Positions 12,620 to 25,354 of a stretch of DNA of 64,000 nt are shown here, piece after piece (position 1 is the stretch's first letter; each line of letters opens with the position of its first letter). The translations under genes and the position numbers were made by a program. The notes below the pieces were generated by a model. That model was not told where the DNA came from, searched no databases, and saw only the letters and a list, made by a program, of their open reading frames with translations. Source of the DNA: Lottia gigantea (Eukaryota > Mollusca > Gastropoda > Lottiidae); the NCBI RefSeq assembly GCF_000327385.1, contig NW_008707563.1, positions 265,406-329,405 of the forward strand. Direction: 5' to 3'.

Positions 12620-12692
12620 CTCATAAACTGGACATTTGTCATTAAGCAGACATTTGTCATGAATCAAACATTTGTCATAGACTGGACATAAG
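12620..12692 (+). repeat. Short tandem repeat of gacatttgtcat
   Basis: Four imperfect units (actggacatttgtcat, gcagacatttgtcat and similar). Confidence 0.6.
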
Positions 12693-13009
12693 TACTGCGA
12701 TTGGTTGGTTTGACAAGATGTTGTTTATTTTCAGCATAACCCCTCTCAAAATATTTTCGTCCTTGTCTGACACGTGATAAATTTGCAGCTTTGATTTATT
12801 TGAAAGACAGTTTGGTGACAGTTGGGTTTTGATTTTATTTCGAAATTTTTTGTAATCAATTCCGTGTGAACTTACAAAGAGATGAGAACTTTTTGTGTCC
12901 CAATTTTCATAGCATTCAGCTTCGAGATTAAGTTAAACATTGTTTCACGACCATCCAAAACCTGTTTCAGTAAAGCTTTAGAGACATGCACAACTGTTGC
13001 TAAGACAAT

Positions 13010-13303
13010 ATGTACTCCCCAAGTCGTGGAAAATGCCTATTTTTGTATTTATATTTGAACTCATTTGACACTCCATTAAAGGCTTGCGACAAGACGCTTC
13101 CACAGGATCGCAGTATTTTTAATTCAGCACCAACAGTTGTCCCCCCATTAAGTCAGACTGCCCCGTATTTGTACCCCCAGTCTCAGAAGACTGGCACCGC
13201 CACTAGTACTCCCTCAAAATATGATGAAAACAGTTTCTTGGCATTTCTAATAAGCCATTATGAATCTTCTAAGAATAATCAGTCAATAGTAATACTAGAG
13301 TAG
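13010..13303 (+). CDS. Orphan Pro/Ser/Gln-rich ORF, possible exon of unknown identity
   Basis: A 97-codon ORF. From about 13081 the composition looks coding (TLPQDRSIFNSAPTVVPPL, then Tyr/Pro/Gln/Thr-rich residues and a charged end), and an acceptor-like ccattaaag precedes GCT in phase 0. That phase could follow the EPB41L5-like donors at 7210 or 9072, making this a possible alternative last exon, but it could equally be chance or a separate small gene. I do not recognise the protein. No repeat family in the window overlaps it. Confidence 0.25.
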   Translation: MYSPSRGKCLFLYLYLNSFDTPLKACDKTLPQDRSIFNSAPTVVPPLSQTAPYLYPQSQKTGTATSTPSKYDENSFLAFLISHYESSKNNQSIVILE

Positions 13304-13530
13304 TCAGCTAATTATTTCAAACTTTCACGACAAATCTAGTAGTAGATATATTGTAAATTTATAAAGTATATTAGAAGTTGATATATTATATATGGTATAA
13401 GTAAATATATAGATTTATAAGTTATATTATTGTATTATAAATTATAGTGTCTAGTTGTATCTGTAGCTTTAATCAGTATTTCCAGCATTTATTTTATATC
13501 CTTCTTAGCTTTGATAATTTTATTACGTAG

Positions 13531-13883
13531 AATAGACCTTGTCCATGACTCGTTTTTTAGACACTGAAAGCGAGGTTCATAACACAAATTTCCTCGTCCA
13601 TTGATAAGATGGCAACGTTATATGAAGGAATAGCTTATGTGACTCACTTAACGTCAGGTCAATAGCAAGAAAAGGGGCTTAAAACTGCTCTTTTTATCAG
13701 AAATGTGTGAAGGTAAAATTCATCTTAATTAATTCTATGTTTTGAGTTAGTAGGATAGGAGATATGATATGAGGCTTTAAAGACATGAAGGTAGTGTTTC
13801 TACTCCAGTGACACAACGTTACGTTTGTTTGCGTTATGAGCCTTGTTCTGGATTCCATATGGCCGACGCGTGAATAAGGTTTA
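13531..13883. mobile_element. MITE P1
   Basis: aatagaccttgtccatgact, gtgacacaacgttacgtttg, ttccatatggccgacgcgtg; matches P2 in the reverse direction. Confidence 0.75.
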
Positions 13884-14583
13884 TAGGACAATCGTGGATT
13901 ATTGCATCATTGATATTAGCCTTAATAACATGATTAGCCAGAAAAGGGGTTATATTGTTTCCATTCTTGTCTTAAAGGAGAAGTGATTAAAATTAACCAC
14001 CTGTGTCACTTTTCAGACAAATTTTGCTGTTAGTTGTGAATACTTAAAAGTAATAAGGAAAGCTTAAATTGAGCTCTATGAGCTGAAAAATTGAATATCT
14101 AGATGACTATAAACCTTAGAAAAATATTAATATTTAGTTTACTCTTCACTAGATGTTCCATATTGAAAAAAATAAACATTCAAATTGTGATCACTGCTAT
14201 GAAGTTTTAATGAAAACTTAGCGTTATTTTATAATGATACCGGTTATTTTTAAATGAGAAATGAAATGATGAAATATTTTATGCGATATGGAGATTTTTA
14301 TCATGATTTGATTTTAAACTTCAAGATTTTATTAAATAAAGAAATGATTTTGTGAATGAAAATAAGAATTCAAAAATTCTTAAGAAATATTTTTAAAACT
14401 AAGTAATGATTTAAATGACAGTGTGTGCCAATTTTCCGGGTATATTTTGAATTTTTTGTCATAGCTGTAATAAATAGTAAGATATTTAGACCAAACTCGA
14501 ACAAATATTCAAAATCGAACTGCTTTTGAAAAAGTTATCACCATATAATATTTGTAAAACAAGGATTCCTCTGTCTATTATCA

Positions 14584-14870
14584 TTAAAGGGACAGATTTG
14601 CCATTTTTGGAGACAAAACGGAAAATATTTAGCTAAGCAAATCAGCTCACTGTCGAAATTTGAGTCTTTTTAGCCATGTGTGTTACAGTAGACTTAATCA
14701 TCCGGTCCGACTTCTTCTTTGCGTTTGCGACAAAAAAAGACTGGGTGTCAGAGACTCTAGCAACAAAACATTCAACTTTCATTCCCCAATTTTTAGAGAG
14801 TATTTCTGAAGACTGTTAACAAATTCAAGGCTGCAATCAACCCCTGAAAATGGCGAATCTGCCCCTTTAA
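14584..14870. mobile_element. MITE C1 (TTAA, agggacagat termini)
   Basis: ttaaagggacagatttgcca to gaatctgcccctttaa; internal aatttgagtctttttagcc. Confidence 0.75.
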
Positions 14871-15225
14871 TGTAAAAACCATAAGTAATCTCCCTGTATG
14901 TTTTGAACACGGGGAGAAATGATTTAATCACAATGCCTGTCTTTATGAAGCTGGCACACACTGCAATTTAAATAGTTCTATGTTTGATAATAAGAATTTG
15001 TCTTTAAGGACCCTGTGCTTGCCATATATTTATAGTGTTGTGTAAATAATCATAAAAAAAACTTCAGACCTGTTCTCTTGCTGTTCTTACACTACCTTGA
15101 CATTTTGGTCATGGGAGACAACTCCATTTATATATATAAACAACATTTTTTTCAATAACTGAAAGGGATCAGAAAACAGGCTTTGTTTTAGCCATCTCTC
15201 TCCAAGTTTGCTTGATCGTGACCCA

Positions 15226-15460
15226 TTAGAGAGCTCAGAAAGCTCAGATTCATTCTAAATAAGCTCAGGACAGCTCTATGGAAAGTACATTAGAGAGCCA
15301 AGAAAGCTCAGATTCATTCTAAATTAGCTGAGAACAGTTCTATGGAAAGCATATGAGAGAGCTCAGAAAGCTCAGATTCATTCTAAATAAGCTCAGAACA
15401 GTTCTATGGAAAGCACATTAGAGAGCTCAGAATCATTCTAAATTAGCTCATGGAAAGCAT
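15226..15460 (+). repeat. 64-bp tandem repeat, about 3.7 units
   Basis: Unit begins attagagagctcagaaagct and contains cattctaaataagctcag and ttctatggaaag. Confidence 0.85.
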
Positions 15461-15712
15461 AAACCAGTGCTGCTTCAAGCTAGCGTTTTAGTTACTAATT
15501 AGTGTTGTTATTCATTTTGATATTCATTAGCTTTTAACTTGTATATTTAGATTTTGTATATATTTTTCTGTATTTGTATTTTATGTATATCTAACACTTT
15601 AATATTTCCTGAATTCTTGATAGAAACTATTGATACATACATGTACTTGCTTTCTTGTATATTTTTACTTTCTGTATATCTTATATTTCAATGTTTCTTA
15701 AATTCTGGCTGT

Positions 15713-15762
15713 GCAGAAGAGTAGGACGTAAAACTCCATTCATTTCATTTCATTTCATTTAA
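15713..15762 (+). mobile_element. SINE 3' end fragment
   Basis: gtgcagaagagtaggacgta then aaactcc and repeated CATTT. Confidence 0.7.
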
Positions 15763-17403
15763 ATTCTGGCCGAAAGCGCTTAAATTATGGTCAAAAAATT
15801 ATAGAACCATTCAACTATTCGCCTAAAGCCCAGGCTCCTTTTGTCCGTTTCGCGCAGGTGTATGTGGTGCGGTCTGAAGTATGCAACATACCAACTACAT
15901 ACGTAATTAACCATGTGTAAAGACATAATCCAGCCAATGACTGTCATTCTTGCTATTCTAAGATCCGTACAGCATTCATGAGATAAAAAAATGGGCGCTG
16001 TTTATATTAATGATAGAAGCGATTTTTCACACTTGATGATATGTATTACTCTGCATTACTACAGACATAAGGAGTCTTGGTTTTACTCTATTTTATATGT
16101 TTTTCTATGATCCAATCCAAATTTTGTATTATATACCCAAATACTGTACATTTTTATCTTTCCTTGCATATCTTGCACTCAAACCATTTTTTCAAAATCT
16201 TGAATTTCAAGAGAAGAGGTTGAGGCTATAATAGTCAAATTTTTACTTTACCAGCTGATTGAGCTTGGATCAGCTGTGTTTTACTTTTTTAAAATGGAAA
16301 TCTGACATCCTATTTGTCTGCAATTTAATTAAAGTGGAGTGAAAGTGACCAAGCATAGCTTTTTCATCTTCAGAATATCAAGGTTTCAATGGCCTTACCA
16401 TTACCATTCAGTGCTCAAATAAACTTGGTATTGTGAAGATGATTTTGTTTGAATTGTTAAGATCTCATCTCAAAATAAATCCACAATTCTGTATGCATAT
16501 CTGTAACTGAACCAACCTTTATTCTGTTTTTTTTTTAGAAAGAAACCCTTGTCCCTTTGTAGAGGCCTTTCATATTAAATTACGTCCATCAATGAAATGT
16601 GCTTTATTGATATTTTTGTAATCTTTTGTAAATCATTTCTATTTTTTTGCTCAATATTTTTTGTTGAGCATCAGTTTATTTTTTTTTCAAATTGGGTAGG
16701 GTTTTTGTTTTGAAGTACTATGCTTAAGATTAATAAAAAAAAAAAGTCATTTTCCGAAGTCCAAACAAACCAGTAGAGGAATATTCTGATGTTGAATTAG
16801 GGGAAACATGGGGCAACAATGTGATTTATATTGGATATGTCAGTGGGGATAATGTCATGTAAATTAGTCTGATGTTTTAGTAGGAGAGAGTGGGGACTAT
16901 GGGACACGGATTATAATGTCTGTTTAGTAGGGAGAAAATGAGGAATGTAATAATATATTGTAACGTTTCAGTAGGGGAAACCTGGGTATTTCTTGATCTA
17001 TCATATCATTATATCTATCTATATATATTGTATATTATTTTATATTCTCTATCATTATTATTATTATAAACTATTATTATTATTGATTAGCATGTCATTA
17101 TGCCTTACGTTAATTGGTAATAAAAAAATCCAAAAATATAATCAGGATGTGGTTATCATTTAAGTACTGTCCAAAAACATATATCTGCTATTTAGGATGG
17201 CCATCTAGTGTAAGCTATTAAGGATGCATTAGGAGAAATGTGTTTTTTAATTGGGGAGTGTATAAAAAAAAAAATAAGCAAGAATGGTCGCTGCAGTGGT
17301 ATGATATGCTAATCCTTCACAAACAACTCGGCAGCAATTTGGGAATCCGAATGGCTATTATTTTTCTTTAGTCTTTTAACTCTATTGACACGAATGTTTT
17401 AAG

Positions 17404-17551
17404 TTAAAGGGGTTGTATAGAAATTTTTTATGTGTATCACAGACACTGATAGCATCAATTTGCACTTTTCAATTTTCAATGGTTCCTGCAATACCAGCGT
17501 CCTCGATACAATTTAAAAAAAAAATAGAAAACCTCTTTACAGTCCCTTTAA
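17404..17551. mobile_element. MITE B3, centre deleted
   Basis: Both ends kept (ttaaaggggttg, ctttacagtccctttaa); the central palindrome with the CRE motif is gone. Confidence 0.75.
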
Positions 17552-18040
17552 CACATTCTATATAATTAGGGCAAAGATATTTACGCACGTTCTAAGACGA
17601 ATCCAATCATGAACACGAAGAGTCCACTTTATTTTGAGGTAGAGTTATTGGTAATATACGTAGTAAGTGACCCAGAACTATTACTGTGCTGAATTAAAAT
17701 CCTTAATTGCTCAGTAGAATTCATCACAGCTCATGTGAGTAGATTTTATTCACTTTATGAAGCAAGCCAGGTTTTCAAACATCTGTCAAATTTTGCTATG
17801 GTTTACTTTGTTAAGGTAAGAAATTTAGATCCATGATTCATTTTAATATTCATATTTAAAAATGTGACATATCTTTACAAGTGTCGGCTTATTCCTTAAC
17901 ACTCTTTTAGACACCTGATATCACTGTTCATTATGAAATACTTAAGATTGATATACTTCCTCATATGCACAGTTCATTAGGTGCAATCGATGTTTCCCCA
18001 AGGTGTTGTATTGGATTTCGGGTTTCATTTTGTGGTTCGG

Positions 18041-18402
18041 GGCCGCGGTGGCTCAGTGAGTTAGACGCTTGCTCGCTAACCTGAAGGTCCAGGGTTCAAT
18101 CCCAGCATAGGTCGAGATAATACCTTCGGATTTTTCAACCCGGTTTCCCCCTGTCAGTGATGCAGGTAAGAGGGGCTGACATGGGAAAAGCGTTTAGTCG
18201 TTCGGATGGGACAATAAACCGAGGCCCCGTGTGCTACAGGCTGTGCACGTTAAAGATCCCTAGACAGTTGGAAATCGAAAAAGAGCAGGCTAATGCCCCT
18301 GTCCTGGCAAAATTTCCCTCATTGCACCCTGCATGGCGTTGCCCGTCTTCATTAGCCCACATGATGCAGAAAAGTAGGACGTAAAACTCCATTCATTTCA
18401 TT
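18041..18402 (+). mobile_element. tRNA-derived SINE, full length
   Basis: The head resembles a tRNA with an A box (gtggctcagtgagttagacg) and B box (gggttcaatccc). A central block follows (tggaaatcgaaaaagagc, gttgcccgtcttcattagcc), and it ends with gtaaaactccattcatttca. A 17-bp target duplication (18024-18040 and 18403-18419) differs at one base. The central part recalls the MetaSINE type, from memory only. Confidence 0.9.
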
Positions 18403-18696
18403 TTCATTTTGTGGTGCGGATCGTTGGTACTTGGTTCATTTATGGTATGGATTAGAATCTCCTCTCTGATCCACATCTGGAGCTTTTGAGGTTTGACCCA
18501 ATGTTGACTTTCAATCATCCAAAGGCAGAACGTGTCTCGTACAAAGCTGAATAGTTATGCAATATTTGACTTTTTCATGTCATTTCAAGATTCTTTCTAA
18601 TAGCATCGTCAGTTTCAGCCTGAGCCGCAACCCTTGGTTTTGCCTCCTGAGATAAATTTAGTCATAGAAGGAAACAAATAGGTCCGCCATTCCATT

Positions 18697-18917
18697 TTAA
18701 AGGGACAGATGCCCCATTTTTTTTTAATTATCATACTTTAGTCTCAGAAACGGGAATTTTTAAGCTTAGCCAGTCGGTAATAGTGTTTACAGCTCACCAT
18801 CGAAATTTGGGCCTTCAAATCCATGTGTGTCCAGAATTATCCGCGTTTTAATGAAGACTTTTTACATATATTCATGGCTACAATCAACCCCCAAAATTCC
18901 CGCATCTGTCCCTTTAA
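18697..18917. mobile_element. MITE C2
   Basis: ttaaagggacagatgcccca to cgcatctgtccctttaa; internally shortened (no attcctagtttgagat part). Confidence 0.8.
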
Positions 18918-19360
18918 GTCTCGCCCGCAGCGAAAGCGAAAGCGAAAGTAGACACAACAGGGTTGTAGCAAATATAGATTTTGGATCACTCGGTCAGCGT
19001 TTCGGAGTAACCTATGTTGGAATATGCATTTTTACGCAAATTCTATTCATAATAATTACTTCAAGATATTTGTGAAACACGCGAATTCTTAACATTATAT
19101 TTACATCTTTCCCGTTAACTATGCACGAGCATAGCATGATCCTGTCATGAAAAGCGCGATTTTAGCAGACGACAGTTTGAATACACCAAGAGTTCTCTAA
19201 CAAAAAAGAGCAAATAAGGTAGACTCGACCGGTGTATAACGGCCCGAGTTGTTTGTTGTATTTTCAAATATTGAGGTCAAATCATTGTGGAAACGGAGAG
19301 GAATTTTCACAAAGAAGAGGAGACTTGTGCAACGCGACAGTTGTGTCTGCAGCGAGCTAG

Positions 19361-19372
19361 ATGTCTAATTGA
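19361..19372 (+). promoter_or_regulatory. Three-codon upstream ORF before the MSL1 start
   Basis: ATG-TCT-AAT-TGA ends 14 bases before the MSL1 ATG at 19387 and is in a different frame. If the transcript starts upstream of 19361, ribosomes would meet this mini-ORF first, which could lower MSL1 translation. Confidence 0.4.
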
Positions 19373-19386
19373 ACAAGATATCAAAT

Positions 19387-22300
19387 ATGAAATCGGAATT
19401 TTTGAACGAAGTGAGAAATAAGTGTGAAAGAAGACCTTATTTACAACGGCGTCGCATGACAAAACCTGTCCACTACAAAAATGGGGACTTCGACTCAGAC
19501 TTGGCATTCGCAATGCAGGAAAGTTTACAGATGGCCCGAGAAAAGGAAAATGAACTTAGTGGGTTTGAAAATTGTGCTTTGACAAATGGAGGTGTTTTAG
19601 ACGAAATCCCAGCCGTCAAAATGGCGGGGAAGATTAACAATTCAGGAGATTCGGGAAATCGTGAGGCAGACGAACTGCGTGAAATGCTGTTGATTCATTT
19701 GGAATTAATTCAGCAACAAGGCGATGTGATCGAACAGAAGGATCGGGAAATTAAAGAGTTAAAATCGGAGAAAATAGCGGTAATTTTATTTTTGAATGTC
19801 GATTTTGTATGCCAGAGATATTGTTATTTTAAATTAATAAAATTTCGGCCTTTTTCAATTCTCGGTCAAAATGGCGGATGATTAGCATTTACTATCGGCT
19901 CGGTCTATTTTTAGATTGGTACAAAAATGAATTTGTATACGCCTTGTAGAAAATAAACCCCTGGTGCGATTGAATGGGTGGGTGTCCGTTAGAAGTTGCG
20001 AATTACTCAATCCATTGTTTTTTTTTTTTAAAATTGATGATGTATAAAACGTGCGGGGTTTAAAATGTTAATCCGAAGAAACGTATCAACAAAGGTCTAG
20101 AAATTTATGAATTTGTCAATTTGGGCGTGTGTAATTTTGTATATGTCGGAAACTTTGCCTTCGAGGGTCAATTATCAAAGCACTTCACACCCCAAACCGT
20201 AAAGGAACAAAGGCTATTACGTAATAGCTTTTATTTTAAAATGGACAAAATGTCTTCAACCTTTAGATTTGGCTCAGAGACAAAGATAAATAAATTGTGG
20301 GATCTTCTTTGTTTTTATAATACGGTGTAGATCTAGATCTATCTAGTCTTATAAAATTTTATCTGAAAAATTTTGATTGTTAAATCGCATTAGATTTATT
20401 TGTTATTGTTTGTCAAATTGTCCAGACAGTTATTGTTTTCAGAGTGTCTGGATAATCTAAAAATGTCAGGAAACGGAAATTGACGGGGGGAAAACGAAGC
20501 TTGCCGAATCGATACATTGAGAGACGACGGAAACATCCGAACATTGCTAGCTCTCTTGCCGATATTGATCACATGACTGATCATGTGACAATATTGAGAC
20601 CATTGTGTATAAACACGCGTCATGGCCAAAGTGGAGGCGAAAAATTAATTATACAGCTTATGTTTCGACCTTGAAATCGACTAATTGCCGACATTTTGAA
20701 TTATGATGAAATTACTTGATACGCTTTTTCATCCGTCTTCCTGGAAAATGGGTTTTCAAAGCGTTTCCGAGGTGAGAAAGTCGTGAAAAAGGCCTGCAAA
20801 TCCTGGTGGGTGTCAAGGGTGGCTGTCGTTTTGCAGGTCAGGATGAGCTCAAATGTCCAGCTAGTTGCGACTTGTTGATGCAAAATAATTAGGTTGCACA
20901 AATTGCATGCATGCACTATCCGGTTTGCATTTTGCATTTGCATCAGTAGAATCTGTTTTGCATATTGAAAGACTGCACAGTGTAGAGAAGCCATTCTGCT
21001 TAGTGTCTTACTTTGACCACAGTGACATTTCTTTGTCCAGATGACAGTGATGATATTTCTGGATGAAATCTTGACCTCATCCTTCCTTCATTTGACAGAT
21101 TTTGCTGAAACTTCAACTTTGTCTTGCTGTCCATTATAATCTTTATTGCCAAAAATAGGCCTACTCTATGCCAAATACAGCTCTGGTTGAAAAGAATGTT
21201 TGGCTCATTAGTTAAAAAGATTATCAAAATTATTTAAATTTACAGCTAGAATGTCGTTTGGAGAGAATGGAACGCAGAATGTCTCTATTGAAACAAAAGG
21301 AGGAATTACATGAACCAACAGATACAAAAGAAAATCAAGATGTTGCCTCTACTCCAAAGCAAGAAAAAGGCCTAAAAAGGTAAATTTAGGGTCATTGTAT
21401 GACAGTGGAATAGGGAGGTGAAATTTAGATAAGATTAAGTCTCGTTATACTCTTATACAATAAGATAGTTTCCTTCTTTTAATTTATTCATATTGTGTAC
21501 AATAATAAAACACAATACATCAATTGTATAGCAATATGGAAATATTAAAACAGAACTTGAATCATGCTGTTACTCGGAGTTTTACACTATGCAATCTTCA
21601 GACAACTGACCTATTTTCAGCCTGTTTCCCTACTTTAAGGGGAAGTTGTTCAAATGATTCAACATGATTCAAGTTTGGTTTTGATTTTTCTCCTCATTTG
21701 GATATTTGATTGATGGCTAATTGTACTGTCTTTGTACCAGATAGTGAACTTTTCTAGATCCATATACTCTTATACCTATATTATTCAAACTTGGGCATCA
21801 TTCGGAAGAATTAAAATGCAATTTCTAAATTTCCAGAAAAGCCACAGTCCATTTGAGTTCTCCAACTCCAAGCAAATTTTTAGTCAAAAAACATGCAGGA
21901 CCTGGGAGACCCGCTAAGATCAAAACTGAAAACAGCATCAGAAAATCTCGAGAAATACTGGTAAAGGATAGTCCTGAAATTGTGACAGACACCCCATTGT
22001 CCAGACTTCGACATCCAAGTGTCACAGAGGAAGAGCAAACCGTGTTAAAAACTGACTGTGTATACCATGTGTCCCAAGCAGAGTTACGTTCCCGCCATAT
22101 TGAAATTATCGATCCAGAAGAGAGTAAGATTCTGGCTAAGTCCTTGAAAGAAAGTAAGTATCACTACTATTATGAGTTTACTTATGAAAAATTACTTGAC
22201 TCCTTGGTGGCGCTTGATTTGAACAGAAGAGGAATTTGTCACATTCAAAATTTTCCCATCGATTTCCTTCTCCGCCATTTTGAATTCTGTCTGCACCTAC

Positions 22301-25213
22301 TATTTATTCGGAACATGTGGAACACGTTCTGGTCTCTGTTTCAACTTGTTTTATTAAATGTTCTGTTGATTCCTTGAATCCTGTTTCCAGACCGTGCAGA
22401 CGTCACCAATCTAGCGACCGCATAAGCTTTCGTTCTGCATTGGAAAGTTAACCTTCATGCATGATTGAGTTCTTATTAATTTGAGGATATGGTTGCGTAA
22501 ATAAATGTTATACAAGTTGTCAGAGCCTTATTTCAGCTATCCATTTCATATTGAGAACCTTCAGTTCATCTACAATTAATATGAAGGTATCCACTCCACT
22601 GTGATGATGACATTCTTTCTAGTGATGACAAAAGCTACTGTTTTTTATTTGCAAATTCAATCCATTTGTGTTATCCTGTTGTACTAAATGATGTCACTTT
22701 TGTTTGAAGTTGAAGTACCGTCGTGGAGAAAAATCAAATATACTAATTTATATCAGATGGAAGGCACGGAGGTGAGTACATTTATCACTTCTTAAGAGGA
22801 CAGGTTGGACAATCGTTTGACAAATTGTACCTTAGTTTCAGAAACAGGAATGTTTTTAGCTAAGTTAATCAGTAATAGTATTCACAGCTCATCGTCAAAA
22901 TTTGAGACTTCCAATCCATTTGTGTTCAGAACTATCCGCCTGTGAAAGTTAAAATGAGGAATCGTCTTTTCTTGAGACACTGCCATATATAGAAAAGACA
23001 TCTATAAAAATAGAAATTAAAATTCCTGGTTTGAGATATTTTTGAAGAAATAATGTGATTTTTGTACATTACTATGGCTATTTACTGGTATATATATTCA
23101 TTCTGATGTAGTGAATGTGGACCAGTAGAAAGGTTTTTCAAGGAGATTTTATGTCAAATTTTGTTGTGAGATGACCTCAATTGTAACTTTCAATGTTTTA
23201 GAATTTAGAAGATGATACAATTATTAAAAGACATCAAAAACCTGAATTAGAGGAAAAACGTAGAAAGAGGTAGGAATTTCATTGCTGTAAAATCATCCAT
23301 TTTCATTTTTTGGACGGTTTCATTATTCCACCTTCTTTGAGAAAATATAACATATATAACAAAAAAAATTTTTTCCAACCAATTATTTAGTTTTCTTATG
23401 TCAAAAATGAACATCTTTTTCTGTGAAAAGAAAATTTCAGGAATAATAATTTTTACAATGTAAAGGGAAATAACTCACATAAAATAAGGAATTACCTCCC
23501 TTGTCATTACAGGTGGGACATGCAGAGAATGAGAGAACAGAAAGCTGCCAAGAAATTACGAGAAAAGGATCATGTGATATCTCCAATACATAATATAGAA
23601 ACGGCCAATGATATTGACTCCTTTCTACCCATCTTAGATGACAGTAAGTTAACTGTTGTTTTGTTACTTCATGAAGACTGGTAACACCATGTAGTGAACA
23701 ATAAGGCAAATATGCAACAGTTTTTGACCGCAAACTGACAAAGTTCTGATTTAATTTGCAATCTGTCCGTTTATGTTTACGACATTTTTTCCATTCATAC
23801 GCAAAGTTTAATATTTTCAGCCAATTATTTTCGTTGGCGATTAAATTCGCTCATCATGTCCGACATATTTTGTTCGGTGATCAATATTTCATAAACCAAT
23901 CAGACTTGGTGCTGATATCATGTGACGTTCAAAATGGCTGCCTATGCCATTGTGTACCAATCAAGCGATCGACGGCAAAGTTCCACAGAGTTATACACGC
24001 TCTAGAATATTCGTTGTCCCTTCGTGATCAAGCAAAATAAAACTCTTGTTTGTGCCTAGCATAAGTCAAAGCCAAGATCACTAGATGAAAACTGATATTT
24101 ACAATCGTTAAGCCCCCAAGCTGATATAAAAAATCTATGTATTTCAGTCAGCCACATAGAAATCAGTGATGAATTACCAGTCATAGCATTCGGTCATCCT
24201 TTACCTTCCTTACAATCACAGTGAGTACTTGATATACCCTTTGAACCAGTTTTAACTCTTTTAAGGGATTTTTAAGAGTTTTTTTTCTAAATTTTTTATG
24301 GTTAACGTCTTTGGTTCCTGTAATTCAACTAAAACTAAGTGTTTGATGATGTCATCGCATGATATGCTTTATCACATGAGGCTCTTTGTGACTAGTGACA
24401 TCATCGAACACTTAGTTTTTGCAGAATTGCAGGAACCACAGATGTCTGATAGAATATTGGAATGGATGCTAATTGATGCCATCAGAGTCCCCGATACACA
24501 TGAACATTTTAGAAAACCTCTTTACAATCTCATGCATTCTTTCTATATTCATTTCTTTGAACCAGTTCATTTTCCCAATTGTGGGCATTTTTTTATGGGA
24601 ACTTTTCTTTTGCAATTGATGATTATGTCATTTAGACTTGGAAATGAAATAAAGTAATACATCCTACTGTTCTGTACCCAATTGGACTAATTAAGTCAAT
24701 CAGTCTAATTAAATTCAGACCAAACTTTCGTTCCATTTTTTTTTAATTAGCTTTTATTATTAATATAGCATTTTCAGTAAGGGTCTGAAGACAGGCTTCT
24801 TGAAAGTTTGTCAAATTAACCTTTTGACCTAACCTGATAAATGCAACATCACAAAATGCCAGCTCTGGAGTGGGTTGAAAGTTGATTGGTTAAAGCTGAC
24901 GTCGTCAAGTTGAATTTAATTTAAGAGAACTAACTGAAGTGGCTACATTAAAAATAAAATCTAATAAAAAAACAGAATGAAAGTTTGGTCTTATTTCAAT
25001 CAGACTGGTACCCTATTTGACTAATAGAATGAAATGATCTTTTACCTAGAGGTAAATGCTGTTTCTCATATGTTACCCACTTTATCTTGTGAATGAATTT
25101 ATTAAAGTTAAAAATGGTATATCATATATTTCAGAGAGTTTCAACTACCTTGGGATTATGATAGAAGTACTTTAAGTAAACGACACACAGGTTCCAGATC
25201 TCGTCGAAAGTAA
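19387..25213 (+). CDS. MSL1: MSL1, scaffold of the MSL histone H4K16 acetyltransferase complex
   Basis: Exons 19387-19779, 21246-21379, 21837-22153, 22710-22771, 23202-23269, 23513-23643, 24148-24220 and 25135-25213 join in phase to 418 residues. A coiled coil at about residues 98-155 (LIHLELIQQQ, CRLERMERRMSLL) matches the MSL1 dimerisation/MSL2-binding helix. The C-terminus is a PEHE domain (VPSWRKIKYTNLY, IIKRHQKPELEEKRRKRWDMQ), which in known MSL1 binds the acetyltransferase MOF/KAT8, then the MSL3-binding end (LPVIAFGHPLP, FQLPWDYDRS, terminal SRSRRK). The complex acetylates H4K16 on chromatin. A UIM-like helix lies at residues 35-54. Shorter than human MSL1, mostly in the linker. The ATG is the first in the conserved frame; only a near-cognate TTG lies upstream in the ORF. 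Confidence 0.93.
22200..22430. mobile_element. MITE F4, MSL1 intron
   Basis: ttggtggcgcttgatttgaa, tttccttctccgccattttg, caccaatctagcgaccgc; 46 bases after exon 21837-22153. Confidence 0.75.
22792..23100. mobile_element. MITE C3, right end indistinct
   Basis: ttaagaggacaggttgg, gctaagttaatcagtaatag, cctggtttgagatatttttg; begins 20 bases after exon 22710-22771. Confidence 0.65.
24260..24531. mobile_element. MITE B4 in the last MSL1 intron
   Basis: Both arms present around tgatgatgtcatcgcatgat and gactagtgacatcatcgaac; starts 40 bases after exon 24148-24220. Confidence 0.8.
24701..25008. mobile_element. MITE D3, full
   Basis: cagaccaaactttcgttcca to gaatgaaagtttggtc are inverted ends; inner tcaaattaaccttttgacc present. 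Confidence 0.75.
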
Positions 25214-25354
25214 TGAATTCATCGTGTCAGCCATTATATTAATATTCTAATCATAATGAAGAGACATACTTGACGTATTGCTGGATGTTTATTTTTTGTT
25301 AAAGGGTCGAAGATAAGTGCTATATATAGAATTTGAAGCCAAAAGCTCTTCAAA

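Larger units (their letters stand above)
10845..19386. other. Intergenic spacer between the EPB41L5-like gene and MSL1
   Basis: No conserved gene seen. It presumably holds the 3' UTR of the upstream gene and the MSL1 promoter. Recognisable content: MITEs B2, B3, C1, C2 and P1, an 11902-12222 fold-back, a 64-bp tandem array near 15226-15460, one full SINE (18041-18402), and an orphan proline-rich ORF at 13010-13303. The rest is AT-rich sequence with no structure I can name. Confidence 0.6.

Noticed and set aside
18041-18110. Possible tRNA gene
   Set aside because: A and B boxes are present, but the sequence continues into a SINE body flanked by target duplications, and the same head recurs at 32441 and 38812.
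18157-18384. 75-codon ORF repeated at 32560-32787
   Set aside because: It lies inside two copies of the same tRNA-derived SINE; SINEs do not encode proteins.
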